64,000 bases of DNA from Bacillota bacterium (GTDB lineage: Bacteria > Bacillota_I > Bacilli_A > RF39 > UBA660), in contig QAMK01000031.1 of assembly GCA_003149915.1 (NCBI GenBank), positions 1-64,000 on the forward strand, written 5' to 3'. The position numbers and the translations under genes were made by a program. Positions 16,070-25,336 of this stretch are shown in pieces; positions within the stretch are counted from its first letter, which is position 1; the number at the start of each line of letters is the position of its first letter. The notes beneath the pieces were generated by a model that worked only from the letters and a program-made list of their open reading frames with translations, was not told the origin of the DNA and ran no database searches.

Positions 16070-17734
16070 CTTATATAACCACAACCCACCCATAAATAGG
16101 AAAGATAAAATGAAAATCATACGAATATCATGAGAAATTCGATATGCCAAAGTACCAGTATAGCGAACTTCTACGTGACCTGCATGAGAAAGTTCAAATT
16201 CGATGAGACCATTCTCACTCTCGTGATAAGATACTTCTTCGTCATCTAATGAAATCGTATAACCAACATAATAAATCCGTGGAATCTCTACCGTAACAGG
16301 ACCATCTGTCACAAGATCAAAGTCATAATCTGGAACGTCGTTTTCTTCGTTTTGAACAAATGCAGAGTCATTGGATAGACGAATTTCCTGTTCACTATAT
16401 AAATACGTATCTTTTTGATCATATAACGTAACTGGTAAATATTCTTTAGACCATCCCATTCCATATTCACTAACTTCATCATCACGAAGTGTCGTAAAGA
16501 CATTACGACCGACGAGTTCCAAAGAAAATAAAATACCTGGAACAATCAATAAAGTAGCAATCAAAATGAGCAATTTCTGAGAATGAATCTTAGAAACACT
16601 GTATGCAGCAAGAATAGAAAAAGCAAGCACAACGATAATTTCCAAGCGCCATGGGAATTGAATCATCAACAAAAAGTCTGGCATGTACTTCCAAGGCATC
16701 AGACGCGTTGTCATGAATGCAAAAAAGAAACCAATCAATATCATCGCTCCAAAAAAGCGACTATCTTTTCTTGCAAATACTTCTTTTCGGTACCGAATAA
16801 TTGTTAAGAAAAGTAAAATCCAAATGAGTGGATGAATGACAAACTGAATTTCAGTTCCTTCAAAGGAATAAATAAAATACGCCAATGGATGAAAAGCACA
16901 CGAAGTAACCAATCCAGCCGAAGACATCAAATTTTCTGCAAAGACAGCATAGTTTGCACCCATTTTATTTTCTAGAAGAAGAAGCCCTTCTGGTAAATAT
17001 AAGATAATAATCATCATACTAGCAAGCAATAACTTTTTAAAATATGGCCACGAAAACGTCTTTTTGTATTCGACAAGAACATAAATGAGACAAGCCACAG
17101 TAAGATAAATGCTTGTAACCAAATGACTATTTAACATTCCGAAATAGCCTAGAACAAAATACCAATAAAACTTCTTAGTATCGCCGTGATACAGTTCATA
17201 AAGTCCCCATAATACAATTGGAAAAAACAAAAACAGAAAGATTTCTGAAAAGGCATCCCGAATTAAGAAATCGGTCACGGTATATCCAGCAGTAATATAA
17301 AAAAGAGAGCCCAAAAATGCAGATTTTCTTTGTTTTAAAACACGCATTAAAAAATGGTAACAGACAAGGCCTGCTAAAAACAATACGACGATATGAGTAA
17401 TTTTATATCCAATAATTGCATTTCCTCCAACCAAAAGGGAGAAAAACGTAGCAACCAAATGCGGCAATCTTGGATAAAAAATTCCGACACCATATCCTAA
17501 ATTATTGGCAATCGTTGGCAAGATTACACTTGGAAATAATCTACCTTGCGACAAATCGATAGCATCCAACATTGCCGATATATTTGCCACATGAAATAGT
17601 GAATCATCCCCTGAAATATAATTTGTACCTGACCAAATATATGAATTTAACATCAGACAAACGATTAAAAAAAGAGCGAGATAAATCGCATAATTCGTTT
17701 TTAAAAACTTTTTTATTCTTTCCATAAACATCAC
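16049..17734 (-). CDS. Multi-pass membrane protein, GT-C/YfhO-like
   Basis: About 561 residues with a dozen or so hydrophobic segments and a C-terminal extracytoplasmic beta-rich domain (about 440-530) before one last membrane segment. The first loop after helix 1 has SGDDSLFHVANI, an acidic pair like that in the first loop of GT-C glycosyltransferases, and RDAFSE lies in a later loop. This fits the broad group of GT-C/YfhO-type membrane proteins that handle lipid-linked sugars, but no specific substrate can be assigned. The frame opens at GTG 17734, with ATG codons at 17731 and 17725. GGTG upstream does not decide between them. It has no close partner gene. Confidence 0.6.
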   Translation of the reverse strand: MMFMERIKKFLKTNYAIYLALFLIVCLMLNSYIWSGTNYISGDDSLFHVANISAMLDAIDLSQGRLFPSVILPTIANNLGYGVGIFYPRLPHLVATFFSLLVGGNAIIGYKITHIVVLFLAGLVCYHFLMRVLKQRKSAFLGSLFYITAGYTVTDFLIRDAFSEIFLFLFFPIVLWGLYELYHGDTKKFYWYFVLGYFGMLNSHLVTSIYLTVACLIYVLVEYKKTFSWPYFKKLLLASMMIIILYLPEGLLLLENKMGANYAVFAENLMSSAGLVTSCAFHPLAYFIYSFEGTEIQFVIHPLIWILLFLTIIRYRKEVFARKDSRFFGAMILIGFFFAFMTTRLMPWKYMPDFLLMIQFPWRLEIIVVLAFSILAAYSVSKIHSQKLLILIATLLIVPGILFSLELVGRNVFTTLRDDEVSEYGMGWSKEYLPVTLYDQKDTYLYSEQEIRLSNDSAFVQNEENDVPDYDFDLVTDGPVTVEIPRIYYVGYTISLDDEEVSYHESENGLIEFELSHAGHVEVRYTGTLAYRISHDIRMIFILSFLFMGGLWLYKKNSSND

Positions 17735-17780
17735 TACACCATCATCAGTATATCATAAAAATAGATTCTTGTCTGTTCCA

Positions 17781-17809
17781 AAAAAAAGATTCGGAATTTC
17801 CGAATCTTG
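17781..17809 (-). terminator. Intrinsic terminator after rpsI
   Basis: AAGATTCGG/CCGAATCTT with a short loop, followed on the minus strand by eight T, 15 bases past the rpsI stop. Confidence 0.85.
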
Positions 17810-17824
17810 AAACATAAACCAATT

Positions 17825-18244
17825 TTAACGTTTTGAGAATTGTGGTGCACGACGTGCTTTCTTTAAACCTGGTTTCTTACGTTCTTTCTTACGATCATCA
17901 CGTGTAATTAAACCAAGTGGTTTTAAAATCTTTCTATAACTATTTTCAGAATCTTTTGAAGTCGTCTTATCGTAATCTAAAAGTGCTCTTGTAATACCTA
18001 AACGGATAGCACCTGTTTGACCAGAGTAGCCGCCACCTTTAACATCTACAATAACATCGAATAATTCGCTTGTCTTTGTAGCAACAAGTGGTTGCATTAA
18101 ATCCATAACTAGAATTTCAGAAGGAAAATATTCATGTACATCTCTACCATTAACGGTAATTTTACCAGTTCCTGAAACTAATGTAACGCGAGCAACACTA
18201 GTTTTTCTTTTACCAGTTCCTGTATAACGATTTGTTTTTGCCAT
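17825..18244 (-). CDS. rpsI: 30S ribosomal protein S9
   Basis: 139 residues. It is a small-subunit protein whose C-terminal tail reaches the P-site tRNA. Family landmarks are [12 protein letters not shown] at the start, [15 protein letters not shown] in the middle and the basic end [12 protein letters not shown]. The last Lys-Arg pair is the tRNA-contacting end. It lies 13 bases after rplM in the usual rplM-rpsI pair, with a terminator following. Confidence 0.97.
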   Translation of the reverse strand: MAKTNRYTGTGKRKTSVARVTLVSGTGKITVNGRDVHEYFPSEILVMDLMQPLVATKTSELFDVIVDVKGGGYSGQTGAIRLGITRALLDYDKTTSKDSENSYRKILKPLGLITRDDRKKERKKPGLKKARRAPQFSKR

Positions 18245-18257
18245 ATCTTAAACCCTC

Positions 18258-18686
18258 CTATAACTCAATAACAGTTGGCTTCTGAGCCTCATGTTTATGT
18301 TCTGGACCTGCATATACGAATAACTTCTTATACATTTGACGACCAAGTCTTCCTTTTGGAAGCATTCCTTTTACTGCACGTTCAATCATTTCTTCTGGAT
18401 AACGTTCAATCATTTCTTTAGCAGTTCTTTCTCTTAAACCACCAGCATACATTGAATGGTTATAATATTTCTTATCATTCAACTTATTACCAGTTAATAG
18501 AACTTTTTCTGCATTTACAATGATGATGTAATCGCCACAATCGATATGTGGTGTAAATGTTGGTTTGTGTTTACCACGTAACATATGAGCTGCTTTTGAT
18601 GCAACACGACCTAGAGGTTTTCCTTCAGCATCGATAACATACCATTTACGCTCAACTGTTTCCTTTTTTTGCATATAACTTTTCAT
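18258..18686 (-). CDS. rplM: 50S ribosomal protein L13
   Basis: 142 residues. It is an early-assembling large-subunit protein. Landmarks are [41 protein letters not shown] and [18 protein letters not shown]. The length is normal. It is first in the rplM-rpsI operon, with its own promoter and a structured leader upstream, which fits autogenous control by L13 as described for Firmicutes. Confidence 0.97.
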   Translation of the reverse strand: MKSYMQKKETVERKWYVIDAEGKPLGRVASKAAHMLRGKHKPTFTPHIDCGDYIIIVNAEKVLLTGNKLNDKKYYNHSMYAGGLRERTAKEMIERYPEEMIERAVKGMLPKGRLGRQMYKKLFVYAGPEHKHEAQKPTVIEL

Positions 18687-18706
18687 ATTCTCTTCTCCTT
18701 ATCCTT

Positions 18707-18733
18707 AAGTTTTGATTTCCCAGGTCAAAACTT
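18707..18733 (-). promoter_or_regulatory. L13 leader hairpin
   Basis: Within the rplM leader AAGTTTTGA pairs with TCAAAACTT (18725-18733 with 18707-18715) around a 9-base loop, followed closely by the rplM ribosome site. Its place matches the ribosomal L13 leader of Firmicutes, in which L13 is thought to regulate its own operon. Confidence 0.55.
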
Positions 18734-18763
18734 ATGTGGGGATTAATAAATGTACCGATTAAC

Positions 18764-18792
18764 ATTATACTAAGAAAACGATAAAAAGTCAA
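18764..18792 (-). promoter_or_regulatory. SigA promoter of rplM-rpsI
   Basis: TTGACT (18787-18792) and TATAAT (18764-18769) on the minus strand with a 17-bp spacer. A start near 18757 would leave a leader of about 70 bases holding the hairpin. Confidence 0.8.
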
Positions 18793-18837
18793 CGTAAAAG
18801 TGCAGAAAGCAAAGGGAAAACTAGGTTTTTACAATTA

Positions 18838-19587
18838 CTACACTTCATAATTAACTTTTACCAAATAAAGGCCACAAGCAGGAGCAGTTCGACCTGCTTT
18901 CATTCGGTCTTTACTTTCTAAAATAGCAAGCATTCTTTCCGATTCCATTTTTCCTTCCCCAATGCGAATTAATGTTCCAACCATATTGCGAACCTGATAC
19001 TTTAAAAATCCACTTCCTTTAAAATAGATATGGATTTTAGACGGATTCAAAGCATCAATCGTCAAAGAAGTTTCATAGATTGTACGAACACAATTCTCAT
19101 GATTTTTGTTCTCTGATACAAATGCTCGAAAATCATGTTCTCCTTCTAAATAGGATAGTGCCTTCTTCATTGCCTCTAAATCCAAGGCATGACAACATTG
19201 ATGGACGTAACATCTCTCGAGAGGATTGTACTCTCCTAAATTCATGATATATTCATACTCTTTCGAAGTAACCATATAACGAGCGTGAAAGTCATCTGCA
19301 ACTTGGCATGCTGAAATGACATGAATATCATCGGGAAGATTGCTATTCAAGGCACGCTTTAACTTGTTTTCTGTAATTTGCACCTGTAAATCAAAATGAG
19401 CAACTTGACCTAAAGCATGAACCAAGGCATCCGTTCGGCCAGATGAATGAACGACAGTCTTTTTTTGACCGTTGATATAAGAAACAGCTTTTTCTAGTTC
19501 TCCTTGAACTGTTCTCAAGTTTGGTTGACACTGATATCCAGCAAACTGAGATCCATCATATGAAAATACAATTTTATATCGGCTCAT
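18838..19587 (-). CDS. truA: tRNA pseudouridine(38-40) synthase
   Basis: 249 residues. It isomerises uridines 38-40 in the tRNA anticodon stem. The catalytic Asp lies in SSGRTDALVHALGQVAHFD. The motif normally reads GRTDAGVHA, so one Gly is Leu here, but the Asp is kept. Other landmarks are YKIVFSYDGSQFAGYQ and FLKYQVRNMVGTLIRIGEG. The ATG at 19585-19587 (MSRYKI) is chosen. The open frame extends upstream without a better ribosome site. It follows ecfT by one base, the standard Firmicute order. Confidence 0.93.
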   Translation of the reverse strand: MSRYKIVFSYDGSQFAGYQCQPNLRTVQGELEKAVSYINGQKKTVVHSSGRTDALVHALGQVAHFDLQVQITENKLKRALNSNLPDDIHVISACQVADDFHARYMVTSKEYEYIMNLGEYNPLERCYVHQCCHALDLEAMKKALSYLEGEHDFRAFVSENKNHENCVRTIYETSLTIDALNPSKIHIYFKGSGFLKYQVRNMVGTLIRIGEGKMESERMLAILESKDRMKAGRTAPACGLYLVKVNYEV

Positions 19588-19588
19588 A

Positions 19589-20245
19589 CTAACGCCCCCA
19601 AACAACTACTACAAGGAAAAACAAGATATGTACACAAAGATAAGATGTATCCCATTTTTCCCAATGAACTTCATCAACAAAAGTTCTTTCTTTCTTGCAG
19701 TTATATAAACGTAATTTATGAAGAAGAACAATTTCTTTTAATTCTGATACAGAAATCCTGAAAACTCGTTTTAACAAATTCATATAATAATTCTTCTTTT
19801 CGTTCAATCCATAATTTTTTCGAACCGAATCAATTTTACACCAATTTTTCTTTAGCAATCCAGGGAAATAAATAATCGTCACAATAAATGTTGTAAAAGA
19901 ACGACTTTGAAAACGATAAAATGTTTTTTCAAATATATATTTAATCATCGGCGCATGAATAAACTTTGTCAACAAGCAAACGTAGACAATGAGAATCAAT
20001 ATTTTACTTATCCACAAAAGTTGTGGATAAAAAATTGCTACAATCGTTATCAAGGTTGCTATTAAACTCATCATACCGGTATAACGGTGACGATGAAGAA
20101 GTGCAAAGAAGAAGAAACTCACTATCATAAAAAATACTGAATCTTGAATAAAAATAATAGAAATCGTAAAGAAATATAGAGCAATTGCTTTACAAAAGAT
20201 ATTAACAGAATCTAATAGCGTGTGCTTAAACATGTTTATACACAT
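19589..20245 (-). CDS. ecfT: EcfT-like transmembrane protein (diverged)
   Basis: 218 residues with about five hydrophobic segments in the first half, a long cytoplasmic stretch (about 110-190) and a C-terminal membrane segment. Its place, overlapping the second ATPase gene by 20 bp and abutting truA, is that of EcfT, the scaffold of energy-coupling-factor vitamin transporters. The two Ala-Arg-Gly-type coupling motifs of EcfT are not clear. FIVTIIYFPGLLKKNW and ELKEIVLLHKLRLYN lie roughly where they should be. The identification rests mostly on context. Confidence 0.55.
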   Translation of the reverse strand: MCINMFKHTLLDSVNIFCKAIALYFFTISIIFIQDSVFFMIVSFFFFALLHRHRYTGMMSLIATLITIVAIFYPQLLWISKILILIVYVCLLTKFIHAPMIKYIFEKTFYRFQSRSFTTFIVTIIYFPGLLKKNWCKIDSVRKNYGLNEKKNYYMNLLKRVFRISVSELKEIVLLHKLRLYNCKKERTFVDEVHWEKWDTSYLCVHILFFLVVVVWGR

Positions 20246-21035
20246 CCTTTATCAAATCCAGTATATCTTTCTGATAAGATAGTTTCACATTTTTATCCCT
20301 CGCCTTTGTAACGAAAGAAACCAAATCAGGAACATCAATTTTATACTTTTTGAGTAATTCCACAGATTTGAACAAATCCGTCGCACGACCGCTCACAACA
20401 ATCGTATCAGCAGCCAAAATGATTAAATCATCCGCTAAAGAATATAGCAAATCACTATCATTAGAGATAATAATAATCGTCTTCTTATATTTTGCTTTTA
20501 ACATTTTAATCAGCCGAATCAACGATTTTTTATGATGAAAATCCAAATTAACCAGTGGCTCGTCGAAAATGATGACCCTAGGATTACAGATCAAAGAAAC
20601 CGCAACTTGAATTAACTTCTTTTCACCAGACGAAAGAGTCACAATCTTCTTATCTAAGTAAGAATCATCTAATCCTACCAGATACAAAGAACTAAGCATT
20701 CTCTGCTGAATGTTAGAATCGTGATATTCTAAATTATCTACGATAAACTCCAATTCGTCTTTTACGCAATCCGTAAAAAACTGATCTTGTGGATTTTGAC
20801 GGACTAAAGCGACTTCTTGACGAACTTTTAAAAGTGTATCGGAATCGATGATATCCTCTCCCACTTGAACGGTACCAGTCGTACAAGGAATAATACCACT
20901 GATTAGTTCTGCAAAAGGTGTCTTATTTTTCCCCATAATGGCAGTAATTTTATTACCTCGAATGGTAACATTCAAATCGTAAAGAGCAGTATAGCCATTC
21001 CGCTTACAGGAAGCATTTTCTAATACTATTTCCAT
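20226..21035 (-). CDS. ecfA2: ECF ATPase subunit, EcfA2 position, with degraded Walker A
   Basis: 269 residues in the ABC ATPase fold. The Q-loop (RQNPQDQFF), signature (TLSSGEKK) and Walker B with catalytic Glu (VIIFDEP) are intact. The Walker A, which should read GxxGxGKS/T, is reduced to IMGKNKTPFAE, about three residues short and without the glycines. The H-loop His is Asn (ISNDSDL). It overlaps the ecfA1-like gene by 10 bp. On its own this subunit is unlikely to bind ATP normally. It may act only as the partner giving its signature to the other subunit. Confidence 0.75.
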   Translation of the reverse strand: MEIVLENASCKRNGYTALYDLNVTIRGNKITAIMGKNKTPFAELISGIIPCTTGTVQVGEDIIDSDTLLKVRQEVALVRQNPQDQFFTDCVKDELEFIVDNLEYHDSNIQQRMLSSLYLVGLDDSYLDKKIVTLSSGEKKLIQVAVSLICNPRVIIFDEPLVNLDFHHKKSLIRLIKMLKAKYKKTIIIISNDSDLLYSLADDLIILAADTIVVSGRATDLFKSVELLKKYKIDVPDLVSFVTKARDKNVKLSYQKDILDLIKDVYKHV

Positions 21036-21841
21036 AAAGTATCCACCATCCTGTCCATATCGATAATGACTTCATCTAACAATCCATAAAGTTTCAACTT
21101 ATTAGACAAATCGACCATGAAAGGAAGTTCTAAATTCAAACGACCAATTAACTTATCTTCCCGCATCACGGCAATGGGATCTCCTTCTACTGCAATTCGA
21201 CCGTTATCTAAAACGTATAAATAATCAGCATACAAAGCGTCCATCAAATCGTTGGAAGTAAGTAAAACCGTAAGTCCTTTTTGATCGACCAAATAACGCA
21301 AGATAGCAATCATTTCCATTCGATCACTTTTTTTCATCATGCAAAATGGACTATCCAATAAAAGAACTTTCGGATCATGAATGATAGCAACTGCTAACAA
21401 TAGTTTTGCTTTTTCACTCATCGTCAATTTATCGATTTTACGATCGACTAAATCGTTTATCTTTAGAAGTCTCGTCACTTTTCCGATTCTTTCATCGATT
21501 TCAGCTTTTGGAAGAGCCAAATTCTCTAGTGGAAAAGCAAGTTCATGATAGACATCATCGAATAAAAACTGATCGTCCAATTCCCCTAATAGCACTCCGA
21601 CTGTTGGAGCCGTATAATCGATATTTTTAGAATCAGCAATCACATAATTGACGGAAATTTTCCCATTACTAGGTAACAGTCCGGCTAGAAGTTTCATCAA
21701 AGTGGTTTTTCCAGACTTATTACATCCTACAATTGACACAAATTCCCCTTCGTTAACAGACAAACTAAAATCACTAAAGACATTTACTTTACCATAGGAG
21801 AAACTCAAATGATCAACATGTATAATTCCTTTCATCTTCAT
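21026..21841 (-). CDS. ecfA1: ECF ATPase subunit, EcfA1 position, with degraded hydrolysis motifs
   Basis: 271 residues. Walker A is intact (GCNKSGKTT). Nearly everything needed for hydrolysis is changed. The Q-loop Gln is gone (VGVLLGELDDQF), the signature reads LTMSEKAK instead of LSGGQ, the catalytic Glu after Walker B is Ser (LLLDSP), the D-loop is unrecognisable and the H-loop His is Asn (TSNDLMD). It pairs with the EcfA2-like protein, which has the complementary loss. First in the operon ecfA1-ecfA2-ecfT-truA. GGGGG precedes the ATG. The gene is full-length and in frame, so this is not simple pseudogene decay. Confidence 0.75.
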   Translation of the reverse strand: MKMKGIIHVDHLSFSYGKVNVFSDFSLSVNEGEFVSIVGCNKSGKTTLMKLLAGLLPSNGKISVNYVIADSKNIDYTAPTVGVLLGELDDQFLFDDVYHELAFPLENLALPKAEIDERIGKVTRLLKINDLVDRKIDKLTMSEKAKLLLAVAIIHDPKVLLLDSPFCMMKKSDRMEMIAILRYLVDQKGLTVLLTSNDLMDALYADYLYVLDNGRIAVEGDPIAVMREDKLIGRLNLELPFMVDLSNKLKLYGLLDEVIIDMDRMVDTLWK

Positions 21842-21905
21842 AGAAAAACCCCCGTTAATTGCCTACCTATTATACAATAAAATATATTTTTTTACAAATC
21901 ATTTG

Positions 21906-21940
21906 TCAAAAAAAAGCGACACCGTTCATTTTATCGCTTT
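21906..21940 (-). terminator. Intrinsic terminator after the SDR gene
   Basis: AAAGCGA/TCGCTTT (21934-21940 with 21913-21919) with a 14-base loop, followed on the minus strand by T-rich sequence. The ecfA1 ribosome site begins about 60 bases further on. Confidence 0.65.
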
Positions 21941-22686
21941 AATTTTTTTCGCTGTGTACGATAGGTGACTTTCATCATAAAATTTTCCGTTACAAAATGG
22001 CTAAAAAATTTAGCACATTTCATCTTAAAACCAGGTATAATAATCAATTTTCCTTTTAACATCTGGTCGATGGCATATTTAGCGACATCTTCGCTCTTTA
22101 ATCCTTTAATAGAAAACCGAACGTTAGCAACTTGATCAAAATTGGTATCGACTGGTCCAGGACAAAGACAGGAAATCGATACTTTCGATTTTGCTTTTTT
22201 TAACTCGAATGCAATCGCCTCGGTAAGACGATAAACGTAGGCCTTGCAACTATAATACGTAGCCATCAAAGGTCCCGGTGCAAAGGCAGCTGCAGATGCA
22301 ACATTTAAAATATATCCTGAATTTCTCTTCTTCATATCCTTCAAAAACATCTTTGTCAAAATATGAACTGCTCTAATATCGACATCGATCATCTCTAATT
22401 CACGATTGATATCCGTTTCAACGAAATTACCACAAAGACCAAATCCAGCATTATTAATCAGCACATCAATATTTTCATTCTTACAAATGACATACAGAGA
22501 TTTCACATTGCTTTCTACTGCCAAGTCCATGACAATTGCCTTTACTTTGGTAGGAAGTTCATCTTGTAATTCTTCCAAAGCTTCCTTATTACGAGCCACC
22601 AAAATCAAATCGTATCCCAAAGATGACAAATATTTTGCCATGTCCCTTCCGATTCCAGAAGAAGCACCCGTAATCAATGCCTTCAT
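21931..22686 (-). CDS. Short-chain dehydrogenase/reductase
   Basis: 251 residues. It is a classical SDR with a Rossmann fold: the nucleotide-binding TGASSGIG near the start, NNAG, the catalytic Ser in NVASAAAF, and the Tyr-Lys pair in YYSCKAY. The Arg in LVARN after the second strand suggests a preference for NADPH. The C-terminal part (GFKMKCAKFFSHF) could bind a membrane or lipid substrate, as in DltE/YqjQ-like members. Substrate unknown. It has a terminator on each side, between rplQ and the ECF genes, which normally adjoin. It is therefore an insertion into an otherwise conserved order. Confidence 0.88.
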   Translation of the reverse strand: MKALITGASSGIGRDMAKYLSSLGYDLILVARNKEALEELQDELPTKVKAIVMDLAVESNVKSLYVICKNENIDVLINNAGFGLCGNFVETDINRELEMIDVDIRAVHILTKMFLKDMKKRNSGYILNVASAAAFAPGPLMATYYSCKAYVYRLTEAIAFELKKAKSKVSISCLCPGPVDTNFDQVANVRFSIKGLKSEDVAKYAIDQMLKGKLIIIPGFKMKCAKFFSHFVTENFMMKVTYRTQRKKLKR

Positions 22687-22754
22687 ATCCTACCACCTCT
22701 TAGTATATTATAACAAGAACCCATTATTTTCTCAATTCCAAATCCAATTTTGCA

Positions 22755-22781
22755 AAAAAAAAAGACTATTGCTAGTCTTTC
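22755..22781 (-). terminator. Intrinsic terminator of the ribosomal/alpha operon
   Basis: AAAGACTA/TAGTCTTT (22774-22781 with 22762-22769) with a 4-base loop, followed on the minus strand by about ten T, just after rplQ. Confidence 0.85.
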
Positions 22782-22786
22782 AAAAA

Positions 22787-23128
22787 TTATACTAATTTAA
22801 GAGTAACCATAAGGGCATCGTCGCCACGTCTTTCGTCCATCTTTAAAATTCTAGTATAACCACCATTACGATCTTTGTATCGAACAGCTAAATCATCAAA
22901 TACTTTCTTTGCAACATCATCTCTATTGTGTAAAAATGCTATTGCTTTTCTTCTAGAAATTAAATCGCCTTTTTTACCATAAGTAATCATCTTTTCAGCA
23001 AACTTACGAACTTCTTTTGCTCTTGTCTCAGTCGTTACAACACTTTCGTTCATTAATAGATCGATTGTAATGTTTGCTAACATTGATCTTCTATGCTTAG
23101 TAGTACGTCCTAATTTTCTATATGCCAT
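22787..23128 (-). CDS. rplQ: 50S ribosomal protein L17
   Basis: 113 residues. A large-subunit protein near the exit tunnel. Landmarks are [17 protein letters not shown] at the start, [22 protein letters not shown] and the ending [23 protein letters not shown]. It is last in the long ribosomal cluster, 17 bases after rpoA and followed by a strong terminator. Confidence 0.97.
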   Translation of the reverse strand: MAYRKLGRTTKHRRSMLANITIDLLMNESVVTTETRAKEVRKFAEKMITYGKKGDLISRRKAIAFLHNRDDVAKKVFDDLAVRYKDRNGGYTRILKMDERRGDDALMVTLKLV

Positions 23129-23145
23129 AGTAGTTCCTCCTTCTC

Positions 23146-24096
23146 TTAATCATCATCACGTAATGTTAAGTTCAAATCTCTTACTTTATCTAAAACTTCT
23201 TTTAGAGATTTTTTACCTAAATTACGAATTTTCATCATATCCCCTTCAGATTTATTAACTAAATCTTGTAGTGTATGAATGCCTGCACGTTTTAAGCAGT
23301 TATATGCACGAACAGAGAAATCTAAATCTTCGATAGAAGTTTCTAAAGCTTTTACTTTTGGATCTTCTGTCTTTTCAATCATAAGTCCTGTCGTATCTGC
23401 AATACTACTTAAATCTGTTAATAAATTGAAGTGTTCAATCAAGATACGAGAAGCTAGTGCAACTGCCTCTTCTGGTCTGATAGAACCATTCGTCCATACG
23501 TTTAAAACCAAACGGTCATAATTTTCATTTTGACCAACACGAGCAGGTTCTACTTCATAAGAAACTCTTTCAATTGGAGAATAGATTGCATCCATTGCAA
23601 TTGTACCAATCTTTTTGCCTTCAATGAACTTCTTCGTCTCTTCACTTCTAACGTATCCACGTCCATTTGTAACATTTAACTCCATAGATAGGCTTCCACC
23701 TTTAGCAAGGTTAGCAATAACTTTATCTGGATTTAAAATTTCAATATCTGCATCGTGCTCAATATCGCCAGCAGTAACTGGTCCTTCTTTTTTAACATTT
23801 AAGCGAAGTGTTTTATTTTCATTTGTATGATTTTTAATCACAACGTCTTTTAAGTTTAGAATAATAAGAGCAACATCTTCAATTACGCCATCGATTGTTT
23901 GGAATTCTTGAGAAACTCCATCGATTTTAACGCTACTGATTGCAGATCCTGGAAGAGATGATAACATTACTCTTCTTAATGCATTTCCTAAAGTTGTTCC
24001 GAATCCTCTTTCAAGTGGTTCAAGTTCAAATTTACCATAGAAATTGCTTTCTACGTAATCTGTAATTTTATAAGTTGGTTTTTCAAATTGTACCAT
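23146..24096 (-). CDS. rpoA: RNA polymerase alpha subunit
   Basis: 316 residues. The N-terminal domain (about 1-230) dimerises and assembles polymerase ([25 protein letters not shown]). The C-terminal domain (about 250-310) contacts upstream promoter DNA and regulators ([30 protein letters not shown]). Normal length. Between rpsK and rplQ as in other Bacillota. Confidence 0.97.
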   Translation of the reverse strand: MVQFEKPTYKITDYVESNFYGKFELEPLERGFGTTLGNALRRVMLSSLPGSAISSVKIDGVSQEFQTIDGVIEDVALIILNLKDVVIKNHTNENKTLRLNVKKEGPVTAGDIEHDADIEILNPDKVIANLAKGGSLSMELNVTNGRGYVRSEETKKFIEGKKIGTIAMDAIYSPIERVSYEVEPARVGQNENYDRLVLNVWTNGSIRPEEAVALASRILIEHFNLLTDLSSIADTTGLMIEKTEDPKVKALETSIEDLDFSVRAYNCLKRAGIHTLQDLVNKSEGDMMKIRNLGKKSLKEVLDKVRDLNLTLRDDD

Positions 24097-24120
24097 GAAA
24101 CTTTCCTCCTATTCTATTGA

Positions 24121-24504
24121 TTAGCCACGTGGGCGTTTTGGTGGACGGCATCCATTGTGTGGAATTGGGGTAACATCGGTAATTGCTGTAATTTCAAGTC
24201 CTGCAGTTTGTAAAGAACGAATTGCAGTTTCACGACCAGGTCCTAATCCTTTTACGTAAACTTCAACCTTACGCATACCCATATCATAAGCAGATTTTCC
24301 AGCAGCTTCAGCAGCAGTACCAGCAGCAAATGGAGTAGATTTTTTACTACCCTTGTATCCTAGTGCACCACTAGAAGCCCATGAAATAGCATTTCCATCT
24401 TTATCACAAATTGTAATAATTGTATTATTAAAAGTTGCATGAATGTGTGCGATTCCTTCTGGAACATTCTTCTTGACTTTTCTTTTTCTTGTATTATAAG
24501 CCAT
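24121..24504 (-). CDS. rpsK: 30S ribosomal protein S11
   Basis: 127 residues. It lines the mRNA path on the platform of the small subunit. Landmarks are [42 protein letters not shown] and the end [16 protein letters not shown]. Between rpsM and rpoA, 24-25 bases from each. Confidence 0.97.
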   Translation of the reverse strand: MAYNTRKRKVKKNVPEGIAHIHATFNNTIITICDKDGNAISWASSGALGYKGSKKSTPFAAGTAAEAAGKSAYDMGMRKVEVYVKGLGPGRETAIRSLQTAGLEITAITDVTPIPHNGCRPPKRPRG

Positions 24505-24529
24505 CGTCTTGACCTCCTATCTTACTTGA

Positions 24530-24895
24530 TTATTTCTTCTTATTAGCGACTGTCTTACCTTTACCCTTACGAGTACGAGCATTTCTATTTGTTCTTTGTC
24601 CTCTTACAGGTAAACCTTTTTTATGACGAGTACCTTGATATGAATTGATTTCCATCTTGGTTTTGATGTTCATATTAACTTCACGACGCAAATCACCTTC
24701 AACTGTACATTTGTTGATTTCATCACGAATTCTTGCTAATTCATCCGTATCAAGATCTTTTGCTTTCTTGTTTGGATCAACTTTAGCATTTGTCAAAATT
24801 GTCTTTGATAATGATTGACCAATACCATAAATGTAAGTTAATGAGATTAAAATTGCTTTATCGTTTGGAATATCTACACCTTTAATACGTGCCAT
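24530..24895 (-). CDS. rpsM: 30S ribosomal protein S13
   Basis: 121 residues. It sits in the head of the small subunit and forms a bridge to the large subunit. Landmarks are [29 protein letters not shown] and the basic tail [22 protein letters not shown] (residues about 90-111). Between rpmJ and rpsK. Confidence 0.97.
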   Translation of the reverse strand: MARIKGVDIPNDKAILISLTYIYGIGQSLSKTILTNAKVDPNKKAKDLDTDELARIRDEINKCTVEGDLRREVNMNIKTKMEINSYQGTRHKKGLPVRGQRTNRNARTRKGKGKTVANKKK

Positions 24896-24913
24896 TTACA
24901 TACACCTCCTATT

Positions 24914-25027
24914 TTAACCTTGTCTTTGCTTGTGTTTTGGATTTGAACAAATTACCATAAGTTTTCCCTTACGACGAATAATTTTACAATTTGAGCAAAT
25001 CTTTTTCACTGATGGTTTGATTTTCAT
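24914..25027 (-). CDS. rpmJ: 50S ribosomal protein L36
   Basis: 37 residues. [15 protein letters not shown] opens a small zinc ribbon with Cys11, Cys14, Cys27 and His32, the zinc-binding form of L36. GGAGGAATG precedes the ATG at 25025-25027. Between infA (15 bases) and rpsM (18 bases), its standard place. Confidence 0.95.
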   Translation of the reverse strand: MKIKPSVKKICSNCKIIRRKGKLMVICSNPKHKQRQG

Positions 25028-25042
25028 ATTTCATTCCTCCTA

Positions 25043-25258
25043 TTACTTTCTATAGGTTATACGCCCACGTGTTAGATCATATGGAGATAGTTCAATCATT
25101 ACAGTGTCACCCGGTAAGATACGAATGTAATTCATTCGTATTTTACCAGAAACGTGAGCTTCCACTGTATGACCATTACTAAGTTGTACTCTAAACTTTC
25201 CCCCAGGTAAAATATCCAATACTTTACCTTCCATTTCGATTACATCATCTTTTGCCAT
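25043..25258 (-). CDS. infA: Translation initiation factor IF-1
   Basis: 71 residues, a single OB fold that occupies the A site during initiation. Landmarks are [23 protein letters not shown] and [23 protein letters not shown]. Normally preceded by map in this operon, but here it follows adk after 78 bases with no map gene. An AT-rich stretch there could hold a promoter, but I cannot define one. Confidence 0.97.
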   Translation of the reverse strand: MAKDDVIEMEGKVLDILPGGKFRVQLSNGHTVEAHVSGKIRMNYIRILPGDTVMIELSPYDLTRGRITYRK

Positions 25259-25336
25259 ATTTTCACTCTCCCGTCAAAATTTGGTATATTATTTGACTGC
25301 AACCGTTGATTCTAGCTAGCTGCAGAACTGCAAATC

